From positions 1-64,000 of the forward strand of contig NZ_JACJTB010000031.1 of the NCBI RefSeq assembly GCF_014698475.1: a DNA stretch of 64,000 nt, given 5' to 3'. The notes beneath the pieces were generated by a model, which saw only the letters and a list, made by a program, of their open reading frames with translations, was not told where the DNA came from and searched no databases. The DNA is from Nostoc spongiaeforme FACHB-130. GTDB taxonomy: Bacteria; Cyanobacteriota; Cyanobacteriia; Cyanobacteriales; Nostocaceae. Positions 26,218 to 35,408 of this stretch are shown one piece after another. How positions within the stretch are numbered: the stretch's first letter is position 1; every line of letters starts with the position of its first letter. Both the position numbers and the translations under genes were made by a program.

Positions 26218-26277
26218 TGAGAATTCAGCAGTCAGTTTTTCTTCTGAATTCTGACTCCTGACTTCTGAATTCTCAAA
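26218..26277. repeat. GAATTCAG/CTGAATTC short-repeat hairpin
   Basis: GAGAATTCAG and a downstream CTGAATTCTC form a stem enclosing GACTCCTGACTTC-type heptamer repeats. It lies between two minus-strand genes and overlaps the last bases of the next coding sequence at 26273. Confidence 0.7.
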
Positions 26278-27337
26278 TAATCATCTCACGAATCGCAGAT
26301 GCTGTTGCAGGGGCTAGTAACACACCGTTACGATAATGTCCGGTGGCGAGGAGGATATTGTTAAATCCTGGTAGTTTTTCAATGATGGGGGCTGGGCGAC
26401 CTTCCGGGCGGGGGCGTAACCCAGACCAGGTGCGGGTGATAGTGGCTGTGGCGAGTTCTGGACAAAAGGCGATCGCTTGTTGTTTAACCTCCTCTAATAA
26501 TTCATCATTAGGAGGGATTTCACCGCCATCAGTGGGAAACTCCACTGTTGCGCCTATCCAATAATCTCCACCACCTACCGGGACAATATGCACATCATTA
26601 CAGGTAATCATCGGCTGAAACTCAGGATTTCCAATTGGATTTGCTAAATGTACTTGTAATGCTTGTCCAAGAACGGGGCGGATATCAACTTTTTGGTTTA
26701 ACTGGGCGGTTAGAAGTGTAGAACCAAGTCCAGCCGCCACTATCACCCAATCAGCATTTATTTTTCCTGCTGTCGTTTCGACTGATGTTGGTGAAATATT
26801 GAGAACATTTACACCAAATTGGCAAGTTACGCCTTTTTGTTGGGCGGCTGCTACTAAAGCTAAGGTTAAAGCTGTGGGGTCGAGTTGACGGTCTTGAGGT
26901 GAATAAACTGCGCCAGTAATTTTGTCATTATGGACTTGGGGACACATACTCTTGAGTTTCGCCCTGTCCCAAATTTCCAGATTCCAACCTTGGGAGGAGC
27001 GAATTTTTACTAGTTTTTCCCAATTCTCAAAATTTTCCTCTTCCCAAGACAAATGAAGAATACCCTGACGATTGAAGGGGATTTTACGCCCAGTTAATGC
27101 TTCTAGTTCGGGGATTAAGGTTTCGTAGCGTTCAATGCTGGTTTGTCTTAGCCGCCAAGCTTTACCCTTGATTTTTTGACTAATAGCACCCATCAAAACC
27201 CCAAGGGCTGCACCTGTAGAAGCTTGTGCGGGTTGGTTTTGGTCAATAACGGTAATTTGCAACCCTGTTACTTGACTCAGTTCATAGGCGATCGCGGCTC
27301 CAATGACACCACAACCGATAATAATTACATGACTCAT
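26273..27337 (-). CDS. FAD-dependent D-amino-acid/glycine oxidase (ThiO-like)
   Basis: A 354-residue flavoenzyme of the DAO family. The N-terminus HVIIIGCGVIGAAIAYELS is the FAD-binding Rossmann loop; GAALGVLMGA follows near residue 43; WVIVAAGLGS (about 198) and the C-terminal TRTWSGLRPRPEGRPAPIIEK and GHYRNGVLLAPATA are typical of glycine oxidases. ThiO makes the glycine imine for the thiazole of thiamine; no thi gene is nearby, so amine specificity is open. The start MSHVIIIG is close to the Rossmann motif, as usual. Confidence 0.85.
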   Translation of the reverse strand: MSHVIIIGCGVIGAAIAYELSQVTGLQITVIDQNQPAQASTGAALGVLMGAISQKIKGKAWRLRQTSIERYETLIPELEALTGRKIPFNRQGILHLSWEEENFENWEKLVKIRSSQGWNLEIWDRAKLKSMCPQVHNDKITGAVYSPQDRQLDPTALTLALVAAAQQKGVTCQFGVNVLNISPTSVETTAGKINADWVIVAAGLGSTLLTAQLNQKVDIRPVLGQALQVHLANPIGNPEFQPMITCNDVHIVPVGGGDYWIGATVEFPTDGGEIPPNDELLEEVKQQAIAFCPELATATITRTWSGLRPRPEGRPAPIIEKLPGFNNILLATGHYRNGVLLAPATASAIREMII

Positions 27338-27352
27338 TGCTTGGATATTGAG

Positions 27353-27468
27353 GAGTTATGAGTTAGAGCCGCCGTGAAGTTAAAAGTCAAAAGTCAAAAA
27401 TCAAAAGGTTTCTTCATTTCAGACTTCAAACTTCAGACTTCAGCCTTTTTCTTCTAACTCATAACTTA
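27353..27468. repeat. Repeat-filled hairpin between the oxidase and psbQ genes
   Basis: AGTTATGAGTTAG near 27353 is the reverse complement of CTAACTCATAACT near 27453. Between them lie tandem AAAAGTC and CAGACTT heptamer units. The structure is typical of short tandemly repeated repeats (STRR) in Nostocales. It could end psbQ transcription. Confidence 0.65.
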
Positions 27469-27482
27469 TCATTCAAGAATGA

Positions 27483-27947
27483 CTAAGAGTCTGCTTGTTT
27501 GCTACCTTCAGGTAACAGTTGTAGGAATTTGTCAACATCTGTAAAAGCAGCTTTGTAGTTACTCAAGGCAACTAGACTATTGCCATTACTAGCCGCTTGA
27601 TCAACTTTAACCAAGTGGGTCAGTAAATCCTTGGTGATTTGACGAGCTGTAGTTTGGTCTTTGGGTAAAAGATGGGGAGTGATGTAAGTCATGGTCAGCC
27701 TAGCTTCTGCCATTGGGCCATGAATAAAGTTACCCACCTTAATCCACTCATTTTTTTCGATGAGGTTTTTGAGTTCTGCTGCGCGATCGCGCACAGTCTG
27801 AACTTCAGGCACATATTCCTGAATTTGGGCAATTTGATCTGCTGTATAAGTTGGAGGTGCAGATGCGACCCCAGGGCCACCACAACTTATCAAGAATGTA
27901 GCCAATAATACCAGAATGATTGAGAAAATCGAGCGTTGACGCGCCAT
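27483..27947 (-). CDS. psbQ: Photosystem II lipoprotein PsbQ (CyanoQ)
   Basis: A 154-residue lumenal lipoprotein that stabilises the oxygen-evolving complex of photosystem II. The lipobox LISC at about residues 19-22 follows a hydrophobic signal peptide. The mature part forms a four-helix bundle in relatives; helices are visible around IQEYVPEVQTVRDRAAELKNLIE, NEWIKVGNFIHGPMAEARLTMTYI and the C-terminal ALSNYKAAFTDVDKFLQLLP, with WIKVGNFIHGP as the best family marker. Length fits CyanoQ. Single-gene unit. Confidence 0.93.
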   Translation of the reverse strand: MARQRSIFSIILVLLATFLISCGGPGVASAPPTYTADQIAQIQEYVPEVQTVRDRAAELKNLIEKNEWIKVGNFIHGPMAEARLTMTYITPHLLPKDQTTARQITKDLLTHLVKVDQAASNGNSLVALSNYKAAFTDVDKFLQLLPEGSKQADS

Positions 27948-28287
27948 AAACTGAACTTAACTTTTTTTAACGTTTGCCAGCTAACAGTGTAATTTTAGAT
28001 CGCCAAGGTAATTTCTCGTTCTAGCAAGTAGATGATTTTGCGGAAAATTCTCAGATTTTTTTCAGACTAATCCAACGTCAAACACTTTTCTAATTTATTT
28101 AAGTATAATTGCTCATATAGCAAAAATTTCATACTTCACACTTAATCAATTGTTAAGAAAAGGCAATTTTATAGTTGCGAAATTTAAAACGTATTGATAA
28201 GCTGAAACACTAATAAGATAAGCCTTCTGGCGGTTTTCTGTCGTCGCATTCCCCTTAGCTGACTCAACTATTTAGGAGTGTTTTTTC
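27948..28287. other. Divergent promoter gap between psbQ and the next gene
   Basis: About 340 bases, AT-rich. The psbQ promoter must lie at the left and that of the gene at 28288 at the right. I see no further gene, RNA or clear operator. Confidence 0.5.
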
Positions 28288-28719
28288 GTGAACGCAGCTG
28301 AACAGGCAACTAACCTTGAACTCGCCAGCAAGATTGCTACGGTAGTGAATTTATTCAAACTCCAGTTTCCCGACGCGAAATCGGATTTAAAACCTTGGCA
28401 GAATGACCCAGAAACCAGAGAATTAGTTGATCCAGATTCTATAGACATTGGCTTTCACTTTCCTGGAATCAGCAAATCCTGGCGGAGTCGGAGTGTTTTG
28501 ACTCAAATTCGCTTTCATCAAGATCCGATAACAAACTTACGTCGGGCAATTGGTATAGAAGTAGCTGGATTTGATCATCGCGGCGAGGCGTGGCGACTTT
28601 CGACAGTGGAAAACTGGAATTTTGTGGGTGAGTCTCTCCCCTCTGCACAAATTGGCGAACAACTAAAACAATTTTGTCGGCAGATTTTAGAACTGTTTAA
28701 TGAGAAGTCTGAAGTGTGA
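28288..28719 (+). CDS. Conserved cyanobacterial hypothetical protein
   Basis: A 143-residue soluble protein starting with GTG 28288, preceded by TAGGAGTG nine bases upstream. Its sequence includes a long helix at the start (NLELASKIATVVNLFKLQFPD), a central region with DSIDIGFHFPGISKSWRSRSVLTQIRF and a closing helix LKQFCRQILELFNEK. I recognise no domain. It has normal codon use and no signal peptide. The tandem heptamer GAAGTCTGAAGTGTGA follows its stop at 28703-28740. Confidence 0.75.
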   Translation: MNAAEQATNLELASKIATVVNLFKLQFPDAKSDLKPWQNDPETRELVDPDSIDIGFHFPGISKSWRSRSVLTQIRFHQDPITNLRRAIGIEVAGFDHRGEAWRLSTVENWNFVGESLPSAQIGEQLKQFCRQILELFNEKSEV

Positions 28720-28785
28720 AGTATGAAGTCTGAAGTGTGAAATTCTCTTCTTTAGCCTTCAGACTCATAACTTTCAGCACTTATA
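28703..28785. repeat. STRR heptamer repeats with a partial hairpin
   Basis: GAAGTCTGAAGTGTGAAG occurs twice and pairs with CTTCAGACT downstream. It lies between convergent genes and overlaps the last codons of the left one. Confidence 0.65.
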
Positions 28786-28786
28786 A

Positions 28787-29623
28787 CTAAGCATCAGGGT
28801 CTTCGCCTAATTCTCGTAAACGGGCGGCTAAACGTTCAGCGCGTGCTTGGGCAGTTTGGGCTTGTGCCTGTGCAGCTTCAGCTTGTGCCTGTGCAGCCTC
28901 AGCTTGTGCCTGTGCAGCCTCAGCTTGGGCTTGGGCAGTTTCAGCTTCAGCTTGTGCGGCTTCTTCTGGCAAAGGGACAAGATTACCATCAGTATCGTAA
29001 AACCGCAGCCAAATGGCTGTTTCTCTATCTACAGTCCCTTCCCAAGTCCCCAGCCATAAGCCTAAACGCTGACACCATAGCCAGTCGCGTTCATTTGCTG
29101 TCAGGGGCTGATAATTTTGATTAGCATCTAAATGCCAGCCTTGTAAAGAATTTGGGTCAAAGGGGTCATAGACAAAGTAATCTGGGGTGCGGAAGGTTTG
29201 TTGATAAATTGCTTTTTTGGTCACTTTATCAACCCGCGCCGTAGATGGTGACATTAATTCGACAATGACATCTGGGTAACGGCCGTCTTCTTCCCAAACA
29301 ACCCAACCTTGTCTGGGGATAGTACCATCAACATTCAACACTGCAAAAAAATCTGGGCCGCGAAAATCATTGTTACGTGCTTGGGTACTGCTGTAGTAGA
29401 TGAACATATTACCACCTGTGTAAAAGTCATTTCGGTCAGCCCAAGCTTGCTGCAATGACCGAATCAAGACATTCATGGCAATCCGGTGGCGATTTGACTC
29501 CAAAGGTTCTCCATCATCAAATATTAAATCTGTGGGTGGCATAGGGGGTTGCCAGTCCACAATATCATCTACGATATCAGTCGTTTGGGATGTGATTTCT
29601 AAATCTGGCTTACTTACTGTCAT
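28787..29623 (-). CDS. Uma2 family protein with C-terminal AQAQAEA coiled coil
   Basis: A 278-residue protein, second Uma2 in the window. The Uma2 core includes PTDLIFDDGEPLESNRHR, FMIYYS-type GGNMFIYYSSTQ, GPDFFAVLNV, YPDVIVELMSPSTARVDK (about residues 115-132) and KKAIYQQTFRTPDYFVYDP. From about residue 222 it continues into a heptad-like alanine/glutamine/glutamate tail (AQAEAAQ repeated several times), which should form a coiled coil, ending LAARLRELGEDPDA. The tail is encoded by nearly identical 21-base repeats and may vary in copy number. Role unknown. Confidence 0.87.
   Translation of the reverse strand: MTVSKPDLEITSQTTDIVDDIVDWQPPMPPTDLIFDDGEPLESNRHRIAMNVLIRSLQQAWADRNDFYTGGNMFIYYSSTQARNNDFRGPDFFAVLNVDGTIPRQGWVVWEEDGRYPDVIVELMSPSTARVDKVTKKAIYQQTFRTPDYFVYDPFDPNSLQGWHLDANQNYQPLTANERDWLWCQRLGLWLGTWEGTVDRETAIWLRFYDTDGNLVPLPEEAAQAEAETAQAQAEAAQAQAEAAQAQAEAAQAQAQTAQARAERLAARLRELGEDPDA
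28845..28962. repeat. 21-base tandem repeat inside the Uma2 gene
   Basis: The unit GCTTGTGCCTGTGCAGCCTCA is repeated about five times with few changes (plus-strand reading). It encodes the AQAQAEA heptads on the minus strand. The number of copies may differ among strains. Confidence 0.85.
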
Positions 29624-29663
29624 ACCAACCCCCTAAAGTAGACTGTCAAAACTTGTGCATACA

Positions 29664-30077
29664 CTAATCATTACCAATTTTGCAGCCACCATCCACGCAG
29701 TATGTTGACTGATAAGTAGTATCACGTTTGCCAAACAGAGTATAACGATTGTCGCGGATTTGTTCGTAAAACCTATCGCCTGCCCATTTCATCCCCGGTA
29801 TAGCGCGGTAAGCATCCACAAACAAACTGCCCATCGGTAATAACTTGCCAATTTCTTCCGCCGCATCACTACCTTGCCAACGCCGTTCCGGGGAATTAGC
29901 ATCAATCAATATCATTCCTTGTTGACAATCTTGGGATGTGATGCCCCATTGTGTAAGTGTGTGTTCATCTTGCATGGAAGCATAAAGAAATAGCGTACCT
30001 TGGTCTAAAGTTTCTAAAAATTGCACTAAGGTAACGCAGAGATTGCAATTTCCGTCATATATTACGTAATAATTCAT
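29664..30077 (-). CDS. DCC family thiol-disulfide oxidoreductase-like protein (DUF393)
   Basis: A 137-residue protein of the DCC (DUF393) family. The active-site-like motif YDGNCNLC is at residues 7-14, giving the CxxC expected of thioredoxin-like redox proteins. WQGSDAAEEIG and a FVDAYRAIPG helix further match the family. Two extra cysteines lie in YCVDGGCK at the C-terminus. Electron donor and target are unknown. It is divergent from the AraC-type regulator at 30150, with only about 70 bases between starts. Confidence 0.87.
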   Translation of the reverse strand: MNYYVIYDGNCNLCVTLVQFLETLDQGTLFLYASMQDEHTLTQWGITSQDCQQGMILIDANSPERRWQGSDAAEEIGKLLPMGSLFVDAYRAIPGMKWAGDRFYEQIRDNRYTLFGKRDTTYQSTYCVDGGCKIGND

Positions 30078-30149
30078 TTAAATAGCACTTTTTTCGGATT
30101 ACGCTTTAAGTATATCGTTACACATAAATTTCTTATCTCTGCGGTGAAG

Positions 30150-31064
30150 ATGATGCTGGAAGAGACAATTTTAAAAGTTGATTTTACTCAAGAAGATGCT
30201 TGTGCAGAAATTTTGCCGCGATCGCATATAAATTCTAGTTACAATGCTAAATGGGATGGTATTCGTCTAGACATTCATCACCAGCCTGCCCATGAAACCC
30301 CAGAACATTCGCCCCAACAACATATTATCTCAATTAACTTAGACTATCATCTCCTCCAAACAGAACGAGTTTTAGACGGACGCTTTCAGCAAGAAAATAT
30401 TTTTCATGGTGATGTCGCCATTATTCCCGCCAATACCCCTCATGTCTGCCGTTGGACATCGGAAACTGATTTTCTACTCCTGAGTTTAGACCCTACTTTT
30501 TTCAATCAGATTATCTTAGAATCTGTTGATTTACAAGGTGTGGAGTTAACACCCTACTTTGCTGCACCGGAACCGTTAATTCAGCAAATAGCTTTAGCAC
30601 TGAAGTCAGAATTAGAATCAGGTGGTGTCGGTAGCCAACTATATATTGAGTCTCTCAAAACTACACTCTGTGTTCACCTACTAAAACACCACTCAGCCGC
30701 CAGTAATAAAGTCCCGCAGTTGGTGAATCACAAAGGTCTTTCGCCCAGAAAGTTACGTCAAGCTGTTTCATACATCCATGACAACCTCGAACGGGATTTG
30801 ACATTAACGGAAATTGCTGCGGTTGTGGGGATGAGTATGTATCATTTTTCCCGCTTATTTAAACAATCTACAGGTCAAGCACCCCATCAATATGTGATTA
30901 ATTGCCGAATTACTAAAGCAAAAAAACTTTTAACTGGAACTGAAAAAACAATCGAACAAATTTCAGAACAAGTTGGTTTTCAAAGCCAAAGTCATTTTAC
31001 CAATGTCTTTCGCAAGTTTATGGGGATAACACCAAAAGCATACAGAGAGCATGTAAAAATTTGA
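30150..31064 (+). CDS. AraC family transcriptional regulator
   Basis: About 304 residues. The C-terminal 100 residues form the double helix-turn-helix of AraC proteins: LTLTEIAAVVGMSMYHFSRLFKQSTGQAPHQYV and IEQISEQVGFQSQSHFTNVFRKFMGITPKAYRE, with the usual GFxSQSHF. The N-terminal part is a cupin-like sensor. I chose ATG 30150; a GTG at 30144 is also possible. It may control the divergent DCC-family gene or a distant target; this is inference from location. No ligand can be read. Confidence 0.9.
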   Translation: MMLEETILKVDFTQEDACAEILPRSHINSSYNAKWDGIRLDIHHQPAHETPEHSPQQHIISINLDYHLLQTERVLDGRFQQENIFHGDVAIIPANTPHVCRWTSETDFLLLSLDPTFFNQIILESVDLQGVELTPYFAAPEPLIQQIALALKSELESGGVGSQLYIESLKTTLCVHLLKHHSAASNKVPQLVNHKGLSPRKLRQAVSYIHDNLERDLTLTEIAAVVGMSMYHFSRLFKQSTGQAPHQYVINCRITKAKKLLTGTEKTIEQISEQVGFQSQSHFTNVFRKFMGITPKAYREHVKI

Positions 31065-31213
31065 TTATTTAATCAACAGAATATGAAAGGTCTGAGTGCT
31101 GAGTAAAAAGTAGAATGAATTGCACTCAGCCCATAGAGTCTAAAGTCAACCCAGTGTGCTTCGCGTCGGGAACCATACGCTAGTCATGGGGGTTCACTCA
31201 GCACTCCTAAAAG

Positions 31214-32005
31214 TTATGTTTTCCCGCTCACAATTCCTGACCATTGGACTTTTTTCTGTTGTTCACGACGGTAGGAAAAGAAATGTTCAGGAGTTTGGTA
31301 TGTACAATAAGGGGCGATCGCAATTTGTTCGGCACTAATGCCTAAATTTTCTAACTGCAAAGTATTTACCCGCCGCACATCAACTCTCACTTTTCCTGGT
31401 TCTGGGTCAGCTAATAAGGGAGAATTGGGTAATTCATGTAACGCCTGAACAATTTTTTGGTTGTCATTCTGTGATATAATACTGGCTCCAATTTCCGCAG
31501 CTACCTCAACCGATACTTGATAAACTTCACCAGCGATCGCCGGGCCAAGGGCAACTCTTAAGTCTGCTATTTTGCTGCCTTGGGCTTGTAATCGTGCGAT
31601 CGCTTGGGGGACAATCTTCGCCGCCGTCCCTCGCCAACCCGCGTGTAATGCAGCTACCTGTCCAGTTCGCACATCCCCAATTAATACAGGTGTACAGTCT
31701 GCACTGGCTACCCAAATTGCCTGTAAAGGTTGTTCGGTAATTAAACCATCAGCTAAGGCAAAAGCAGATTCCTCATCGCCTGTAATTTCCCTGACTTGGG
31801 AATCAACTTCTTGGGGCGTGAGAACTGTATTGCCATGTACTTGTTTTAAACGATACACCGATGCTTCTGAGTGCAGAACGGGAGTTAAATCTTGGGGCGA
31901 TCGCGGCCAGAACTGGTGAGTAAAAAAGCCGTGTTGCCAATTTGCTAAAAGACTACAGGTAAGGTATGGCAGTCCTTCCCAATTGCGCCAGTGCCAAGTG
32001 TGCAT
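31214..32005 (-). CDS. pgeF: Peptidoglycan editing factor / laccase-domain protein (YfiH family)
   Basis: A 263-residue protein of the multicopper polyphenol oxidase (YfiH, DUF152) family. The conserved metal-binding parts are RLKQVHGNTVL (about residue 55), SADCTPVLI (about 100), AALHAGWRGT (about 118) and the C-terminal CTYQTPEHFFSYRRE. In E. coli the homologue removes wrong amino acids from peptidoglycan precursors; some homologues act on purine nucleosides. ATG 32005 is preferred to an upstream TTG. It is a single gene, convergent with the AraC gene. Confidence 0.9.
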   Translation of the reverse strand: MHTWHWRNWEGLPYLTCSLLANWQHGFFTHQFWPRSPQDLTPVLHSEASVYRLKQVHGNTVLTPQEVDSQVREITGDEESAFALADGLITEQPLQAIWVASADCTPVLIGDVRTGQVAALHAGWRGTAAKIVPQAIARLQAQGSKIADLRVALGPAIAGEVYQVSVEVAAEIGASIISQNDNQKIVQALHELPNSPLLADPEPGKVRVDVRRVNTLQLENLGISAEQIAIAPYCTYQTPEHFFSYRREQQKKVQWSGIVSGKT

Positions 32006-32147
32006 CTTGAACCTAACCAAAAATAAAGGGTATTGAGTATGAGGTTTTGGGTATTGGGCATTAAAAATTTTTCTACTCCCTACTCCCTATTCCCTTTTAT
32101 CAAAATCAGCCAATTAATGTTAACTTGAACAACGGTATTTGCGGTTC

Positions 32148-32972
32148 ATGTCTGTGGAATTTGATCGACAAAAGTTAGAATTAGCATTGCAAGCAGGAAG
32201 AAACGGGGAAAATTCATCATTTTCGCTACATATTTTTGATCATCTTGCTTCCACTAATCAAACCTTGTGGAATTTGTTAGCGCAGGGGGCAGAATCTTGG
32301 TCTGTGGTAATTGCCCAACAACAAACCGCAGGTAGAGGACAATGGGGACGACAATGGATTTCTCACCCTGGTGGGCTATACCTTTCAGTGGCGATCGCCC
32401 CTAAACTAGAAGCTAGTGCCAGTTATCAACTAACTTTAGCTAGTGCTTGGGGTATAGCTAACCAACTGCGCTGTTATGGCGTGGATGTGGGAATTAAATG
32501 GCCTAATGACCTAGTTTTAAATGGTCGTAAATTAGGCGGCATTTTAACAGAAACCAAAATCAATCATGGCTATATTCATCAAGCAGTAATTGGAGTTGGC
32601 ATTAACTGGACAAACCCAGTACCCGAAACGGGAATTAACCTCGAAATGTGGCAAGCCTGCTACGCTACCAAACCGATTTCTTGTCTGGAAACTCTCACTT
32701 CCATCGTTTTACGGGGGATAGAGTCCGGTATGAAATGCCTTGTTAAAGAAGGAATAAATATACTCTTGTCTCGCTATTTGGAATTACTCACCAATGTGGG
32801 TGACAAAGTATGTATTAATGATTTGGCAGGCACTGTAGTCGGCGTTACTTCTCAGGGTGAATTACGTATTTCTCTGGAAACTTATGATACAACAGACATA
32901 AAAACAACAGAACTTTATATTGAACCCGGTACAATCAGTCTGGGATACCGTAAATCTTCTGTCCCATTATAG
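32148..32972 (+). CDS. birA: Biotin-[acetyl-CoA-carboxylase] ligase
   Basis: A 274-residue biotin protein ligase that attaches biotin to the carrier protein of acetyl-CoA carboxylase. The catalytic core has FDHLASTNQTLW (about residue 26), AQQQTAGRGQWGRQW (about 58), KWPNDLVLNGRKLGGIL (about 120) and VIGVGINWTN. There is no N-terminal HTH, so it is a group I enzyme without DNA binding. The C-terminal SH3-like part starts near VGDKVCINDLAG. ATG 32148 is chosen; the frame is open three codons further without ATG. Confidence 0.93.
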   Translation: MSVEFDRQKLELALQAGRNGENSSFSLHIFDHLASTNQTLWNLLAQGAESWSVVIAQQQTAGRGQWGRQWISHPGGLYLSVAIAPKLEASASYQLTLASAWGIANQLRCYGVDVGIKWPNDLVLNGRKLGGILTETKINHGYIHQAVIGVGINWTNPVPETGINLEMWQACYATKPISCLETLTSIVLRGIESGMKCLVKEGINILLSRYLELLTNVGDKVCINDLAGTVVGVTSQGELRISLETYDTTDIKTTELYIEPGTISLGYRKSSVPL

Positions 32973-33055
32973 GTTTGTTATGAATTTAGCTCTTTGGGCA
33001 AGACAAACCACTGGCATCATCTCTTGAGGCAAATTTAAAATAACTGAGAGAACCA

Positions 33056-34666
33056 ATGACGCAGCGCAATACATCTGCCCATAATCCCTCCCAAGGCTCG
33101 AACCAGCAAGGTATGACCAAAAAACGTTTTGTATCTACCCTGCCAGCCCAGAGTCTCTGTTTACTAAGTAGCGTTAGCTTGCTTAGTGGTGGCTTCGTTT
33201 TTGCCCAAACAGAAACATCCATCGATAACATTGTTCCTGTAGAAAATTCCCAACCAACAGGTAAAACAAATTTCATCAAAAAAGATATTGTTATCCCAGC
33301 AGCCCCCAAGGCGCAGTCGGAATTTTCCCAAAGACGAGCTAACCTCAACCAAAGACTCCGCAAACCAGAGGTTGCACAATCCAAAGAGCCTGTTAGAAAG
33401 TCAAAACCGCAAGCTGAAGCAGCCGTTGAGCCAGTTTTTACAACTCGGCAGGAACGTACCCCAACACCAACTGCACAGCCAAAACCATCCAGTGTCCGCA
33501 CCGCTAAACCCAAGCTGGAGGTTACTCAACCAAGCGCCAGTGCCAGAGAAGAGGTAGTTAAACCAGTAGCGCCGCGCACTGTACCAGAAAAACTTCCCAA
33601 AGTTGCTCAACCGGTTAATAACTCTAACAGCACAGTTGAAGCCACAACTGGAAAAGTTAAAGATTCTAACAACGCCTACATTGACTCCAACAATTACGGC
33701 ACTGAGGCGACAAATACTTATCAAGCACCCAATTCTGTAATCATCACAGAACGTTCTAGTGGTTGCCGCACAATTTTGCCATCTGGACAAGCTATATCCC
33801 TCGGTTTTTGTAACCAAGCTCAACCTGTTGGTAATCAGCGTGTCGCTAACTCTGAAAGCAAACCTGCCCCCACTTGGCTGAAAAAAAGTCAAAATGCTCA
33901 GTTAGCTACTGTTCCCTTAGCGCGGCCTATCAATAGTACTGGTAAAACCCCTACAACTCGTGTTGCTTCTAGTGGTGAAGTCAAGACAGCCTTTAGTCCC
34001 AATCGCTTTATCCCCAATCCCAGCGATTTTGGTGCAACCAAAGTTAGCGCCACACCCGTTGCACCCAGCGCCGGTGCTTTACCTCCACCAACAATCGAAG
34101 GAAACTTAGCACCCCGTGTCAGTACTGTGGCTTACGATATTCCTTTAGCCTCCGTTCTGCCCCAAATTCCCTTTACAAATACCATTGCCTATCGTGGTGG
34201 TACAGGTATCAGCTATCCCTTATCTGTTCCAGCCACAATTACATCGTTGTTTGGTTGGCGAATTCACCCAATTACGGGTAATCGTCGTTTCCATGCGGGT
34301 ACAGATTTAGGTGCGCCGATGGGTACACCAATTTTGGCGGCGGCTAAAGGTCAAGTAGAGACAGCTGGTTGGGTTGGTGGTTATGGCTTGACAGTGATTT
34401 TGAATCATAATTCTGCCCAACAAACTCTTTACGGTCACATGTCCGAAATCTTTGTCCAACCTGGTCAAGAGGTAGAAGCAGGAATGGTGATTGGCAGAGT
34501 AGGTAGTACAGGCAACTCTACAGGGCCACACTTGCACTTTGAAGCGCGTCAATTGACCCAGGATGGATGGGTGGCTGTTGACCCCAACGGTCAGTTACAA
34601 GCAGGTCTGAGTCAGTTGTTAAACTCCATTCGCACAGCCCAAGTGGGTGGCGACTCAGGAAGTTAA
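33056..34666 (+). CDS. M23 family metallopeptidase (LytM domain)
   Basis: A 536-residue envelope protein. A hydrophobic signal segment (about residues 32-48) is followed by a 300-residue proline/threonine/lysine-rich linker and a C-terminal M23 domain from about residue 385. The zinc motif is complete: RRFHAGTDLG (H and D), LYGHMSEIFV and HLHFEAR. It should cut peptide cross-links in peptidoglycan or act as an activator of amidases. The long linker could cross the periplasm. It starts 83 bases after birA on the same strand. Confidence 0.92.
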   Translation: MTQRNTSAHNPSQGSNQQGMTKKRFVSTLPAQSLCLLSSVSLLSGGFVFAQTETSIDNIVPVENSQPTGKTNFIKKDIVIPAAPKAQSEFSQRRANLNQRLRKPEVAQSKEPVRKSKPQAEAAVEPVFTTRQERTPTPTAQPKPSSVRTAKPKLEVTQPSASAREEVVKPVAPRTVPEKLPKVAQPVNNSNSTVEATTGKVKDSNNAYIDSNNYGTEATNTYQAPNSVIITERSSGCRTILPSGQAISLGFCNQAQPVGNQRVANSESKPAPTWLKKSQNAQLATVPLARPINSTGKTPTTRVASSGEVKTAFSPNRFIPNPSDFGATKVSATPVAPSAGALPPPTIEGNLAPRVSTVAYDIPLASVLPQIPFTNTIAYRGGTGISYPLSVPATITSLFGWRIHPITGNRRFHAGTDLGAPMGTPILAAAKGQVETAGWVGGYGLTVILNHNSAQQTLYGHMSEIFVQPGQEVEAGMVIGRVGSTGNSTGPHLHFEARQLTQDGWVAVDPNGQLQAGLSQLLNSIRTAQVGGDSGS

Positions 34667-34667
34667 A

Positions 34668-34731
34668 AAGTAAAAAGTAAAAGGCAAAAGATTTTTCTTT
34701 TTACTTTTGCCTTTTTACTTTTACTTTTTAC
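34668..34731. terminator. Repeat-derived bidirectional terminator
   Basis: AAAGTAAAAGGCAAAAG pairs with CTTTTGCC-TTTTACTTT across a short loop and is followed by T-rich DNA. It is made of AAAAGTA heptamers, separates convergent genes, and overlaps the last codons of ribE. Confidence 0.7.
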
Positions 34732-35408
34732 AAATATCCGTGTTCTGCTAAAAATGTCGGGGTAATTTCATTAAATCCAGTCTCATCGGATGATGTTGAC
34801 TGTTTTTTGCCAGGGTAAAGAAATTTTTCCACGTATTTGCCGAGAATATCCCCTTCTAAATTTACCCAACTGCCAGGGACAAGATAGCTGAGATTGGTGT
34901 CAGCGTAGGTGAGGGGAATCACAGCCACAGTAAATTGCGACAGTTCTGGTTCGTAGGCGGCTACCGTGAGACTGATGCCATTGACCGCAATGCTGCCTTT
35001 AGGGACAATATACCGCGCGATCGCTTCAGGTGCAGTAAATGTCATTTCCCAAGAAGTCGCCGTCTGTTGGGCTGTAAGTAATCGACCTACTCCGTCTACA
35101 TGACCCATGACAAAATGACCGCCGACTTTACTACCCACGCGCAGCGAAGCTTCTAAATTCACATAACTTTGTTTTGTTTCTTCTAGACCTAATGTAGTGC
35201 GGCGCAGCGTTTCTGGAGAAGCTGTGGCTATAAACCCATCTTTTAAAATTTCTTCAACAGTCAAGCAAACCCCATCTACAGCCACGCTGTCACCGTAAGC
35301 TAAATCCTGCATAATTACATTAGATGACTGACTCACACAAGTAATTTGCCAAGAATCGCCCCCTAGGGGTTTGATTGTTCCTAAACTTTGGACTAATCCT
35401 GTAAACAC
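34728..35408 (-). CDS. ribE: Riboflavin synthase alpha chain
   Basis: A 226-residue enzyme that dismutates two molecules of 6,7-dimethyl-8-ribityllumazine to riboflavin. Two homologous lumazine-binding domains are visible: MFTGLVQSLGTI with VAVDGVCLTVEEI and ATASPETLRRTTLG in the first, and GHFVMGHVDGVGRL with IAVNGISLTVAAYE in the second. The C-terminal tail (about 25 residues) is slightly longer than usual. GTG start at 35408. No FMN riboswitch is seen upstream. Confidence 0.96.
   Translation of the reverse strand: MFTGLVQSLGTIKPLGGDSWQITCVSQSSNVIMQDLAYGDSVAVDGVCLTVEEILKDGFIATASPETLRRTTLGLEETKQSYVNLEASLRVGSKVGGHFVMGHVDGVGRLLTAQQTATSWEMTFTAPEAIARYIVPKGSIAVNGISLTVAAYEPELSQFTVAVIPLTYADTNLSYLVPGSWVNLEGDILGKYVEKFLYPGKKQSTSSDETGFNEITPTFLAEHGYL

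Noticed and set aside
28843-29124. Plus-strand frames rich in leucine, valine and glutamine opposite the Uma2 gene
   Set aside because: They are produced by the 21-base repeat read on the other strand.
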